Assembly: GCA_030681035.1 (NCBI GenBank)
Contig: JAUXUI010000130.1
Coordinates: 1 to 41,469 of the forward strand
DNA length: 41,469 nt
Source of the DNA: Lysobacteraceae bacterium
GTDB taxonomy: Bacteria; Pseudomonadota; Gammaproteobacteria; Xanthomonadales; Xanthomonadaceae
Reading direction: 5' to 3'
Shown here: positions 1 through 12,130 of the stretch, piece after piece
Layout: the number at the start of each line of letters is the position of its first letter
How positions within the stretch are numbered: position 1 is the first letter of the stretch
Notes under the pieces: generated by a model
Seen by the model: only the letters and a program-made list of their open reading frames with translations
Databases searched by the model: none
Told to the model about the DNA's origin: nothing
Translations under genes and position numbers: made by a program

Positions 1-140
1 CGAGTGTAACGAAGGCGTAGTTCGCGCAGCGAACGCTGTCGCGAAGCGACCGAAACCCATCAACCAGGCCATTACAACGCGCTTGATGGGTTTCGCTGCG
101 CTCTACCCATCCTACGACTGAGCCTTGACTTGGGTGGATT
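1..140. repeat. Intergenic repeat element with 13-bp inverted repeat
   Basis: CGAAACCCATCAA at 51-63 is the exact reverse complement of TTGATGGGTTTCG at 83-95, giving a 13-bp stem with a 19-nt loop. The following GATGGGTTTCGCTGCGCTC then CTACCCATCCTACG is a style of dispersed intergenic repeat common in xanthomonads and other gammaproteobacteria (known from memory). No coding potential is seen in 1-289; the rest is the leader of prfB. Confidence 0.6.
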
Positions 141-289
141 GGTGGCTGCTGCAGCGAGAAGCGTCTGGCTATATGCCGAAGCACCACTGGCTGCATCTGT
201 GAGACGGGCGATTGACGTGCATTACATGCTGCGCCGCATGGCGGTCTGTTATCCTTTGCGGCTTTCCTGCCTGTATAGCCATCCATCCC

Positions 290-1412
290 ATGCTTGAACT
301 TAATCCGATTCGCCAGCGCATCGCCGACCTGCAGGGTCGGTTGTTGTCGCTGAGGGGGTTTCTTTGACTTCGACACCAAGAAAGAACGTCTGGAAGAAGT
401 CACCCGTGAACTTGAACACCCCGATGTCTGGAACGACCCCGAGCGCGCACAAACGCTAGGGCGTGAGCGTTCTTTGCTGGAAAAGAACGTACTGACCATC
501 GAACGACTCAACGGTGCGCTGGACGGCTCGACCGAGCTACTGGATCTGGCCGAGTCCGAGCAGGATGCCGACACCGCCGATGCGGTGTCCGCCGATGTCG
601 AAGCCTTTGCGCGCGAGCTCGATGCGCTGGAGTTCCAGCGCATGTTCTCGGGCAAGATGGATGCCAGCAACGCCTTCGTCGATATCCAGGCTGGCGCCGG
701 CGGTACCGAGGCGCAGGATTGGGCCGAAATGCTGCTGCGCATGTATCTGCGCTGGTGTGAGTCGCGCGGTTGGAAAACCGAATTGATGGAAGTCAGTGCT
801 GGTGAAGTGGCGGGCATCAAGTCGGCCACATTTCGGGTCGAGGGCGACTACGCCTACGGTTGGTTGAAAACCGAAACCGGGGTGCATCGGCTGGTGCGCA
901 AGTCGCCATTCGATTCCGACAATCGCCGGCACACCTCGTTTACCTCGCTATTCGTCAGTCCCGAGGTTGACGACAATATCGATATTCAGATCAATCCGGC
1001 GGATCTGCGTACCGATGTGTATCGCTCATCGGGTGCCGGCGGCCAGCACGTCAACAAAACCGAGTCGGCGGTACGCATTACCCACGAACCCTCCGGTATC
1101 GTGGTTGCCTGCCAGACCGGACGCAGCCAGCATGCCAACCGCGATACGGCAATGAAGATGTTGGCGGCCAAGCTCTACGAGATGGAAGTGCGCAAGCGCA
1201 ACGTCGAGCGCGATGCGGTGGAAGCCACCAAGTCCGATATCGGCTGGGGCAGTCAGATACGCAATTACGTGCTCGATCAGTCGCGGATCAAGGATCTGCG
1301 TACCGGGATTGAGCGAACCGACACACAGAAAGTGCTCGATGGCGATCTTGATGAGTTTGTCGAATCGAGCTTGAAAGCCGGGCTTGAGGTCGGCGCGAAG
1401 CGGGTGGGTTGA
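290..1412 (+). CDS. prfB: Peptide chain release factor 2 (RF2), with programmed +1 frameshift
   Basis: Recognises UGA and UAA stop codons in the ribosomal A site and triggers peptidyl-tRNA hydrolysis. Translation starts at ATG 290 and reads 25 codons to an in-frame TGA at 365-367. Slipping +1 on CTT (362-364) moves the ribosome into the long downstream frame, giving 373 residues (E. coli RF2 has 365). With this start the numbering matches E. coli exactly: the stop-codon-reading SPF tripeptide is at residues 205-207 and the catalytic GGQ at 250-252. Residue 246 is Ser, where E. coli K-12 has the unusual Thr. An ORF caller that ignores the frameshift would start the gene at 474 and lose the N-terminal 61 residues. 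lysS follows 65 bp downstream, as in E. coli. Confidence 0.97.
353..368 (+). promoter_or_regulatory. RF2 autoregulatory +1 frameshift site
   Basis: The sequence is AGGGGG-TTT-CTT-TGA-C. An internal Shine-Dalgarno-like AGGGGG lies 3 nt before the slippery CTT codon, and the in-frame stop is TGA followed by C, the poor termination context used in E. coli prfB. When RF2 is scarce, termination at TGA is slow and the ribosome shifts to the +1 frame, making more RF2. E. coli has TAT where this site has TTT. Confidence 0.95.
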
Positions 1413-1477
1413 GGTTCTGGCCGCATCCGTCAAACAGAATACGAGCACATGCTCAATCTCCTGAAAAGCTGAGCCAA

Positions 1478-3001
<1,524 letters not shown>

Positions 3002-3037
3002 GCGGGCACGGCCGCGGGGCGCGATAAAGCGCTTTTG

Positions 3038-3336
3038 GTCCGCAAAGGACGCAAAGAGCGCCAATAAAGGCATCAAGGATGCTCTGATCAAGTCTGTCTT
3101 CGTCATTCCAGCGAAAGCTGGAATTGCAAACAGCAACATCGATCCCGGTTTTCTTTGGGGGGGCGACTTGTTCAGAGTGTCCTTGACGTCAGCTCAGGTG
3201 GAACTCCCCCGTGTTCAGAGCATTCATGAATGTCCAACCATCCGGTCGCCAGCCCGGACAAGCGGGGTGTTCCTGACACTCGCTTTTCTTCGCGTTCCTT
3301 TGCATTCCTTTGCGTTCCTTTGCGTCCTTTGCGGAC
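3038..3336. repeat. lysS-fadD intergenic repeat: distant inverted repeat with tandem decamers
   Basis: The 376-bp gap between lysS and fadD has no credible gene. A perfect 19-nt inverted repeat joins 3038-3056 (GTCCGCAAAGGACGCAAAG) to 3318-3336. The right arm sits in tandem decamers: TTCCTTTGCA at 3295-3304, then TTCCTTTGCG at 3305-3314 and 3315-3324, then a degenerate fourth unit. Both flanking genes end here (convergent), so this may be a repeat-element insertion or a region that separates transcripts. Confidence 0.6.
3105..3124. repeat. Perfect 8-bp palindrome with GAAA tetraloop
   Basis: ATTCCAGC-GAAA-GCTGGAAT forms an 8-bp hairpin closed by a GNRA-type loop. It resembles the short ATTCC...GGAAT repeats (dRS3-like) scattered in proteobacterial genomes. 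No T-tract follows, so it is not a classic intrinsic terminator. Confidence 0.6.
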
Positions 3337-3377
3337 TGCTCGCGCCCTTGTGCCTCGGTTCTTCCCAATCACGATGC

Positions 3378-5051
3378 CTACTTGGCGCTCTCGCGCAACT
3401 CGCGCCGCAGTATCTTGCCGACGTTCGATTTAGGCAATTCGCTGCGAAACTCGATATAGCGTGGCTGCTTGTAACCGGTGAGGTTTTCGCGGCAAAACGC
3501 CTTGATCTGTTCGACGCTGAGCGCGGGGTTCTTTTTGACCACGACCACCTTCACCGCCTCACCCGATTTGTCATCTGGCACCCCGACTGCTGCCACTTCG
3601 AGCACCTCGGGCATCTGTGCAATCACGTCTTCAATCTCGTTCGGGTAGACGTTGAACCCCGAGACCAGAATCATGTCTTTCTTGCGATCGACGATGTAGA
3701 AAAACCCCTGTTCATCCATGCGCGCCATGTCGCCGGTATGCAACCAGCCATCGTGGTCGATCACTTGCGCAGTGTCCTCCGGGCGTTGCCAGTAACCGGC
3801 CATCACCTGCGGGCCCTTGATGCACAATTCACCTACCTCACCGGTGGCAAGGGTGTCGCCTTCCTCGCTTTTCACGCACGCATCCGTGGATGAAATGGGC
3901 AGGCCGATGGCGCCGTTGAATTCAGCCAAACCCATCGGGTTCATGCAGGCGGCGGGCGAGGTTTCGGTGAGGCCGTAAGCCTCGATCAGGGTGACGCCGG
4001 TGACCTTTTTCCAGCGTTCGGCGACGGCACGTTGCACCGCCATACCGCCACCCAGACTCAGGTGCAACGGTGAAAAATCAATTTGATCGAAACCGGGTGT
4101 GTTCAGCAACCCATTGAACAGGGTGTTGACCCCAGTGATGGCAGTGAAGCGCGTGTTTTGCAACGTCTTCACGAACCCGGCCATGTCGCGTGGGTTGGCG
4201 ATCAAATGATTGAGACCGCCAAACTTCATGAACACCAGACAATTCGCGGTCAATGCGAAGATGTGATACAGCGGCAGCGCGGTGATGATCGCTTCTTCGC
4301 CATAGGTGATGTTCCTGCCGAGCCAGGTGCATGACTGCTCCATGTTCGAGACCAGGTTGCGATGGGTCAGCATTGCGCCTTTGGCAACACCCGTGGTGCC
4401 GCCGGTGTATTGCAGGAAAGCGATATCGTCCAGGGTGACCGTCACTTCCGGGCAAGCCTTGCTGGCGCCCAGAGCAAGAGCCTCGCGAAACCCGATGGCT
4501 CCTGTGATCTTGTATGCGGGCACCTGCTTTTTGACATGGCGCAGCATGAAGTTGACGATTGCGCCCTTGGGGAACTTCAGCATGTCGCCGACACCGGTGA
4601 CGACCGCTTTTTTTATCGCGGTATCGGCCAATACTTCAGCCACGGTGTGAGCGAAGTTCTCCAATACAACAATGGCAGAGGCGCCCGAATCCACCAATTG
4701 ATGTTTCAACTCGCGGGCGGTGTACATGGGATTGGTGTTGACCACCGTCATGCCGGCGCGCAGCACACCGAAGATGGCGATGGGGTACTGCAACAGGTTA
4801 GGCATCATCAGGGCGACCCGATCGCCCTTTTTGAGTTTGAGGTCGTTGATCAGATAGGAGGCGAATTGACGGCTCAGGCGTTCAATCTCAGCGTAAGTGA
4901 GTTGCGTGCCAAAGCTGGCAAAACCCGGTTTGTCAGCGTACTTTTCGCAAACCTGATCCAGTACCGACAGGATGGATTGATACTGGCTGATGTCGATCTG
5001 TTCGGGTACCCCTTTTGGATACGAATCCAACCACGGTTTTTGCAAACTCAT
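3378..5051 (-). CDS. fadD: Long-chain fatty acid--CoA ligase (acyl-CoA synthetase)
   Basis: Activates long-chain fatty acids to acyl-CoA through an acyl-adenylate, feeding beta-oxidation at the inner membrane. It is an ANL-superfamily enzyme of 557 residues (E. coli FadD 561). The ATP/AMP-binding signature YTGGTTGVAKG is at about residues 213-224, YGLTETSP lies further on, and the FACS signature (GWLHTGDMARMDEQGFFYIV, then DRKKDMILVSGFNVYP) at about 430-470 includes the hinge into the C-terminal lid domain. The start at 5051 is set by a strong GGAGG about 8 nt upstream; the open frame runs on to 5294 but the extra N-terminus is unlike the family. It is divergent from the small lipoprotein gene at 5164. 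Confidence 0.95.
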   Translation of the reverse strand: MSLQKPWLDSYPKGVPEQIDISQYQSILSVLDQVCEKYADKPGFASFGTQLTYAEIERLSRQFASYLINDLKLKKGDRVALMMPNLLQYPIAIFGVLRAGMTVVNTNPMYTARELKHQLVDSGASAIVVLENFAHTVAEVLADTAIKKAVVTGVGDMLKFPKGAIVNFMLRHVKKQVPAYKITGAIGFREALALGASKACPEVTVTLDDIAFLQYTGGTTGVAKGAMLTHRNLVSNMEQSCTWLGRNITYGEEAIITALPLYHIFALTANCLVFMKFGGLNHLIANPRDMAGFVKTLQNTRFTAITGVNTLFNGLLNTPGFDQIDFSPLHLSLGGGMAVQRAVAERWKKVTGVTLIEAYGLTETSPAACMNPMGLAEFNGAIGLPISSTDACVKSEEGDTLATGEVGELCIKGPQVMAGYWQRPEDTAQVIDHDGWLHTGDMARMDEQGFFYIVDRKKDMILVSGFNVYPNEIEDVIAQMPEVLEVAAVGVPDDKSGEAVKVVVVKKNPALSVEQIKAFCRENLTGYKQPRYIEFRSELPKSNVGKILRRELRESAK

Positions 5052-5163
5052 GAATACATCCTCCCAGATGTCTGTTGTTCGATCACTTTCGTGCCGGAGG
5101 TTCCGTACGTGTGCGTCCGGTTTTACCCCGATTGGAGCACAGGCCCGACATGGCTGCAAGGCA

Positions 5164-5586
5164 ATGTGTGCATTGCTCCTGTTTTGCCTGCTACTTGTCT
5201 CCGGGTGTACGCATGAAGATGCCGAAGTGGCTCTGCGCAGGCAGGTGCAGGCCAGCATTGCGGCATTGGCTGAGCATGACCACGCCGCGTTCATGGATAC
5301 CGTGGCGGATGATTTCGTCGGGCCGCAAGGTATGGATCATCATGGCGCATCGCAGATGACGCGTTTGTACTTCCTGCGCTTTCGCCAGATTCGCTTGATC
5401 GCCGGCCCGCTGGATGTCGCAATGGCTGACCAACGTGCGCGGGTATCGTTCACCGCGATGCTGGCTGGTGGTCAGAGCGGATGGTTGCCGGATCAGGCGC
5501 AAGCCTATCGGGTTGACAGTTCGTGGCGCCTTGTCGGTGATGACTGGCAGATGATTGCACTGGACTGGCGGCCGGTGGCGCGCTAG
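5164..5586 (+). CDS. Small lipoprotein, NTF2/SnoaL-like fold
   Basis: A 140-residue protein with a very short N-region, a hydrophobic stretch (ALLLFCLLLV) and the lipobox LVSGC, so it is probably lipidated and anchored in a membrane facing the periplasm. The mature part has the pattern of nuclear transport factor 2-like proteins: helix (ALRRQVQASIAALAEHD), an aspartate-rich turn, then beta strands ending in SSWRLVGDDWQMIALDW. The start is uncertain. ATG 5164 has only AAGG two bases upstream, and an in-frame ATG at 5068 would add a long basic N-terminus. The substrate is unknown. It is divergent from fadD. Confidence 0.6.
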   Translation: MCALLLFCLLLVSGCTHEDAEVALRRQVQASIAALAEHDHAAFMDTVADDFVGPQGMDHHGASQMTRLYFLRFRQIRLIAGPLDVAMADQRARVSFTAMLAGGQSGWLPDQAQAYRVDSSWRLVGDDWQMIALDWRPVAR

Positions 5587-5707
5587 CAGCCTGTCAGATT
5601 TGACCGGTCCGGCGACTAGAGTGGCTCTTCGCTTCGCGCGGTCGGTTGCTTCGCAACAACGCCTGCTGCGCAGGCTGTGCCTTTACTTCGCCGCTACGCG
5701 GCTCGCT

Positions 5708-5903
5708 GGGTCGCCCACAGGGTGGGCTCCTACAGGGAGCGTTCACCGCTTTCGTGGGAGTGCGCCTGCGCGCGAAGCTCTTTCGCCAGTTCGTTCGCCG
5801 GCAGGCCGGCTCCCACAGAAGCACTGGCTCGCACCGGCGTGCAACACAGTTGCTACAAAGAGCGGTTGCGGCCACCTGTAGGAGCCCACCCTGTGGGCGA
5901 CCC
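5708..5903. repeat. 29-bp perfect inverted repeat pair in the 5587-6045 intergenic region
   Basis: The 29 bases at 5708-5736 (beginning GGGTCGCCCACAGG) are the exact reverse complement of 5875-5903 (beginning CCTGTAGGAGCCC). The 138 bases between them include the 73-bp element at 5763-5835. The whole 5587-6045 stretch is repeat material with no gene that I can support. 'GTAGGAGCCCACC...GGGCGACC' is a common xanthomonad intergenic motif. Confidence 0.7.
5763..5835. repeat. 73-bp direct repeat, copy 1 (downstream of acnA)
   Basis: It matches 8963-9035 at 71 of 73 positions in the same orientation. The element closes on CTCCCAC (5810-5816), complementary to GTGGGAG at 5754-5760, so it can fold as a REP-like hairpin of about 63 nt. 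It is directly repeated on the other side of acnA. Confidence 0.75.
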
Positions 5904-5985
5904 GCTGCAACGCGCGTTGCTGCGAATACGAGCGCCAACCACTCTGAAATCCATCGTCGTAACGCGCTCAAGCGAAGGAGACGCA

Positions 5986-6009
5986 CCGGTCGGACTCAAG
6001 TCCGACCGG
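5986..6009 (-). terminator. Hairpin downstream of acnA
   Basis: CCGGTCGGAC-TCAA-GTCCGACCGG is a perfect 10-bp stem with a 4-nt loop, 37 bp beyond the acnA stop. No U-tract follows on the minus strand, so it may stabilise the mRNA 3' end or act with Rho rather than terminate intrinsically. GGTCGGACTCAAGTCCGACC also resembles a dispersed repeat. Confidence 0.5.
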
Positions 6010-6045
6010 CTGCCAGCATCGCTTTACGTGTTCCATCGTTTGACC

Positions 6046-8784
<2,739 letters not shown>

Positions 8785-8810
8785 GCGGTGGCTCCGGGTG
8801 GCATCGAAAG

Positions 8811-8818
8811 GGGGAGGG
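8811..8818 (+). other. KOPS-like octamer GGGGAGGG
   Basis: It matches GGGNAGGG and points right, towards the dif-like site at 20360. Meaningful only as part of the polarity pattern described in the findings. Confidence 0.4.
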
Positions 8819-8962
8819 TCGAAACCCAGCTGGTCATTATACGCGTAGGCGTTGGTTGACAGCGGCCGCAACGAATCGTTCCAAGCCGCATAGCCTCGCT
8901 TTGTACGTTGGCGACCGCTCCTGTGGGAGCGCGACTGCGCGCGAAGCTTTCGCAAGGTTGTT

Positions 8963-9035
8963 CGCCTGCGCGCGAAGCTCTTTCGCCAGATCGTTCGCCG
9001 GCAGGCCGGCTCCCACAAAAGCACTGGCTCGCACC
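8963..9035. repeat. 73-bp direct repeat, copy 2 (upstream of acnA)
   Basis: Near-identical to 5763-5835. Here the hairpin ends are GTGGGAG (8923-8929) and CTCCCAC (9010-9016), and the intervening GCGCGAAGCT-TTCGC unit is duplicated (8939 onwards and 8969 onwards). The 538-bp gap 8785-9322 holds the acnA leader, this element and an AT-rich tract (9070-9130); no further gene is seen. Confidence 0.75.
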
Positions 9036-9069
9036 ATGGGGCAACGAAGCAGAGATATCGGGACTGGCT

Positions 9070-9107
9070 TTGATTGCTTGAACAACATTAAGTATGTAAA
9101 GTAAATT
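9070..9107 (+). promoter_or_regulatory. Possible sigma-70 promoter(s) for the PA2169-family gene
   Basis: Two overlapping choices lie in an AT-rich tract that contrasts with its surroundings: TTGATT (9070-9075), 17 nt, TATGTA (9093-9098); or TTGAAC (9078-9083), 18 nt, TAAATT (9102-9107). Either would leave a leader of over 200 nt before ATG 9323. Judged by eye only. Confidence 0.3.
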
Positions 9108-9322
9108 ACTGATACATATACATTTAACCGGAACCCCCCATGCCCGATCAATGCGGTTTTTAACCAAACCATAACGTAAAAACTGTTACCCTCACCAAGT
9201 TGTGATTGGTGTCAGCCGCAACGCGCCACCGCAGCCGTCCGTGAATGCAAGCCCATTTGCAATCTCGCCTGTCTTCCATGGTGCTGCTTCGCCAGCACCG
9301 TGCCGCCCGCCAGGAGCCATTG

Positions 9323-9760
9323 ATGACCGATTCCCTAACCAGCCTTTCCGATCTGCTCGAGATCAGCCGTGATGGTGTGGATTTCTTCGAGCAGGCATCA
9401 CAGTGTGTTGATGACAAGCGCCTGCGTGCGCTTTTTTCACAATTGGCAAAGACCAAAGCCAGCTTGGCTGAAAACCTTTCCGAAGAGGTTACTGCCAAGC
9501 CAGGGCGCAAGGGTAAAGCGAGTGGCCCCGTCGCCGAGTTCCAGAAAACCTATGCCAGCCTGAGCACCAGCTTGCGCAAGGCGGATGTAACGCAAATCGA
9601 TCAGCTCGAGCAGACTGAAGATCGCCTGCACAGCCGCTTTCAAGAATTGGTGATGGACCGCGACCAGACGTTTGTGGTGCGTGTGCTGGCCAAGCAGTAT
9701 CTGGCCAAGGTTGACCCACTGCATCGTGAGATCCGTGCGCGCAAACGCAGCCTGAGCTGA
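9323..9760 (+). CDS. PA2169-family four-helix-bundle protein (DUF2383-like)
   Basis: A 145-residue soluble, almost wholly helical and highly charged protein. The N-terminal part (SLSDLLEISRDGVDFFEQAS, then DDKRLRALFSQLA) fits the ferritin-like DUF2383 family called PA2169-type. Its biochemical role is not established; related proteins are linked to stress and stationary phase. ATG 9323 is chosen because AGGAG lies 7 nt upstream; the open frame reaches 9245 but that extension is basic and unlike the family. It converges with the M3 peptidase gene across a strong terminator hairpin. Confidence 0.75.
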   Translation: MTDSLTSLSDLLEISRDGVDFFEQASQCVDDKRLRALFSQLAKTKASLAENLSEEVTAKPGRKGKASGPVAEFQKTYASLSTSLRKADVTQIDQLEQTEDRLHSRFQELVMDRDQTFVVRVLAKQYLAKVDPLHREIRARKRSLS

Positions 9761-9807
9761 CGTTTCGTCCGGCCAGCCAACACCGTAACGCCGTGTAGCG
9801 GCGAAAC

Positions 9808-9837
9808 AACAAAAGGGGCCTTGCGGCCCCTTTTGTT
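9808..9837. terminator. Bidirectional intrinsic terminator
   Basis: A perfect 13-bp stem AACAAAAGGGGCC-TTGC-GGCCCCTTTTGTT lies between two converging genes. The A-rich 5' and T-rich 3' flanks (TTTTGTTTTG) give a U-tract in both directions, so it can end transcription of the 9323 gene and of the peptidase at 9866. Confidence 0.9.
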
Positions 9838-9865
9838 TTGCAGCTTGCTGTTGATGACGGTTGGC

Positions 9866-12025
9866 TTATTTGTCGCCACCGTCAAGACCACGGCGCGCCA
9901 GCAGCGGATTGGTGTCCGGTGCGCGGCCACGGAAGTTGGCGAACAGGGTCATTGCGTCTTCGGCACCGCCGCGTGAGAGCAGCGTTTTGCGGAAGTGATC
10001 GCCATTTTCGCGCTTCAGTCCACCATTCTCCTTGAACCACTCAACACTGTCGGCATCCAGCACTTCGCTCCAGATGTAGCTGTAGTAGCCGGCTGCGTAG
10101 CCGCCAATGATGTGCGAGAAGTAGGTGCTGCGATAACGCGGCGGTACCGGCGCGAAATCGACGCCGGCCTGTTTCAGTGCATTCGCCTCGAACGCCAGTA
10201 CGCCATCGGCGTCGGGCACCTGCTCCGGGGTTACCTGGTGCCACGCCTGATCAAGCAACGATGCTGCCAGATATTCGGTGGTGGCAAAGCCTTGATTGAA
10301 CTTCTGCGTGGCCATGACCTTGTCCAGCAATGCCTGCGGCATCGGCTCGCCGGTCTGGTAATGTTTGGCGTAGTTGGCCAGCACTTCCGGCCAGGTCATC
10401 CACATTTCGTTGACTTGTGAAGGATATTCAACGAAGTCGCGCGGCACGCTGGTACCGCTGAATCGCGGGTAGCGTACGTTGGAGAACATGCCGTGCAGGG
10501 CGTGGCCAAACTCGTGGAACATGGTGTTGGCTTCGTCAAAAGTGAGCAGGGTTGGCTCGCCTTGCGGTGGCTTTGGAATGTTCAGGTGATTGGCGACGAC
10601 CGGCTGTGTGCCTAGCAGACTGGATTGTGAAACGTAGGCATTCATCCAGGCACCACCACGCTTGGACGGGCGGGCGTAGAAGTCGGCGATGAAGATGGCG
10701 AGCTGGCTGCCATCGGCATCGAACACATCAAAGACGCGCACATCGGGCTGATACACCGGCAGGTCGGTACGTTCCTTGAAGCTCAGGCCGTAGAGCTGAT
10801 TGGCGGCAAAGAAGACGCCGTTTTGCAACACATTGTCGATCTCGAAGTATGGACGCAGCTGCGATTCATCAAAATCGTAGCGGGCGCTGCGCACTTTTTC
10901 GGCGTAATAGGCCCAATCCCAGGCGGCTAGCTGGAAACCGCCCTTTTTGGCGTCGATCAGCTTCTGCATGTCTGCCGCTTCCTTGCGGGCATTGGCTACC
11001 GCCGCTGGCGCCAGGTCGCTCAGCATCTTGTTGACGGCTTGTGTGGTACGTGCGGTCTGGTCTTCCAGACTGTAGGCGGCGTGGTTGGCGTAACCCATCA
11101 ATAGGGCGCGCTCAGCGCGAAGCTTGGCGACCCGTGCGATGTTGGCGCGGTTGTCGTACTCGCCACCGTGGCTACCGCGACCAACGGAGGTGGTCTGGAT
11201 GCGCTCGCGCAGGGCGCGATTTTCAAGCGAGGCAAGCGATGGCTGGCCTGAGGTGTTCATCATCGCCAGCATGAACTTGCCGTCCTTGCCGGCGGCTTTG
11301 GCGGCTTGGGCAGCCGCTGCAATTGCATTGTCGGACAGGCCGGACAGCTCATCGCGACTGTCGACCACGATCGCTGATGCGTTGGTTTCCTTCAACACGT
11401 TTTGGCTGAAGCTGGTTTGCAGCGAGGCCAGTTCGCTGTTGATGGCCTTGAGCTTTTCCTTGTCGGCATCCGACAGGTTGGCGCCAGCGCGCACAAAATC
11501 GGTGTGGTAGCGCTCGAGCAGATATTTCGATTCGGCGTCGAGACCGAGGCTGTCGCGTTGCTCATAAAGCGACTTCACGCGTGCGAACAGCTTGCTGTTC
11601 AGGGCGATGGCATCGCGGTGGGCCGATAGCTTGGGTGCCATTTCACTCTGGATTTTTTCCAGCGTATCGTTGGTGTTGGCGCCGGCCAATGAGAAGAATA
11701 TGGTTTGCACGCGATCCAGCAACTCGCCGCTGCGTTCCATCGCCACGATGGTGTTTTCGAAGCTGGCTGGCTCGGCGTTATTGGCGATCACCTCGATTTC
11801 GGCGGCATTTTCGGCCATGCCCTTTTCAAAGGCGGGCGTGTAGTGCTCGTCGCGGATCGTGTCGAACGGCGGGTAGCCAAAGGGCAGTGTGCTGGCCACA
11901 AACAACGGGTTGCTGGCTTCGCTGGTGGCAGCGGCGTCGGCTTTGGCCGGCGGCTCAGAGGTGGAACAGCCGGTAATAGCCAGCGACAGGGCGCCAGCGA
12001 GTGCAACTGCGAGTCGGTGATTCAT
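9866..12025 (-). CDS. dcp: M3-family peptidyl-dipeptidase (Dcp-like), lipoprotein
   Basis: A zinc oligopeptidase expected to remove C-terminal dipeptides from short peptides. The 719-residue product has a signal peptide with lipobox (SLAITGC, Cys20), so it is probably a periplasm-facing lipoprotein, then the long helical M3 fold. The zinc site is complete: HEFGH at residues 504-508 and the third ligand Glu533 in FVEYPSQ, the usual 25 residues after the second histidine. The C-terminal SHIIGGYAAGYYSYIWSEVL is typical of Dcp/OpdA enzymes. The start at 12025 has AAGGAA upstream. The cytoplasmic OpdA/PrlC type is less likely because of the lipobox. Confidence 0.9.
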   Translation of the reverse strand: MNHRLAVALAGALSLAITGCSTSEPPAKADAAATSEASNPLFVASTLPFGYPPFDTIRDEHYTPAFEKGMAENAAEIEVIANNAEPASFENTIVAMERSGELLDRVQTIFFSLAGANTNDTLEKIQSEMAPKLSAHRDAIALNSKLFARVKSLYEQRDSLGLDAESKYLLERYHTDFVRAGANLSDADKEKLKAINSELASLQTSFSQNVLKETNASAIVVDSRDELSGLSDNAIAAAAQAAKAAGKDGKFMLAMMNTSGQPSLASLENRALRERIQTTSVGRGSHGGEYDNRANIARVAKLRAERALLMGYANHAAYSLEDQTARTTQAVNKMLSDLAPAAVANARKEAADMQKLIDAKKGGFQLAAWDWAYYAEKVRSARYDFDESQLRPYFEIDNVLQNGVFFAANQLYGLSFKERTDLPVYQPDVRVFDVFDADGSQLAIFIADFYARPSKRGGAWMNAYVSQSSLLGTQPVVANHLNIPKPPQGEPTLLTFDEANTMFHEFGHALHGMFSNVRYPRFSGTSVPRDFVEYPSQVNEMWMTWPEVLANYAKHYQTGEPMPQALLDKVMATQKFNQGFATTEYLAASLLDQAWHQVTPEQVPDADGVLAFEANALKQAGVDFAPVPPRYRSTYFSHIIGGYAAGYYSYIWSEVLDADSVEWFKENGGLKRENGDHFRKTLLSRGGAEDAMTLFANFRGRAPDTNPLLARRGLDGGDK

Positions 12026-12091
12026 GTTTGCAGATTCCTTGGTTGAGCAGCGTCAGCCACCAAGGGTAACGCAAGCGGCTGCTGGTTGCCG

Positions 12092-12118
12092 CCATGACTT
12101 TTGACACCATGACTTTTG
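12092..12118. repeat. Tandem 12-nt direct repeat upstream of dcp
   Basis: CCATGACTTTTG occurs at 12092-12103 and 12107-12118, a 15-nt period, in the 105-bp gap between the cysteine synthase stop and the dcp start. It could be a tandem regulator site for dcp or a small duplication. Confidence 0.4.
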
Positions 12119-12130
12119 GCAGGGCAGCGC

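Noticed and set aside
212-252. TTGACG (212-217) and TGTTAT (247-252) as the prfB promoter
   Set aside because: The spacing of 29 bp is far too long for a sigma-70 promoter, and no better -10 lies at 16-18 bp.
9095-9125. A second dif-like sequence (AATGTATAT read on the minus strand)
   Set aside because: Only the centre resembles dif; the inner bases of both Xer arms, which are the most conserved, do not match.
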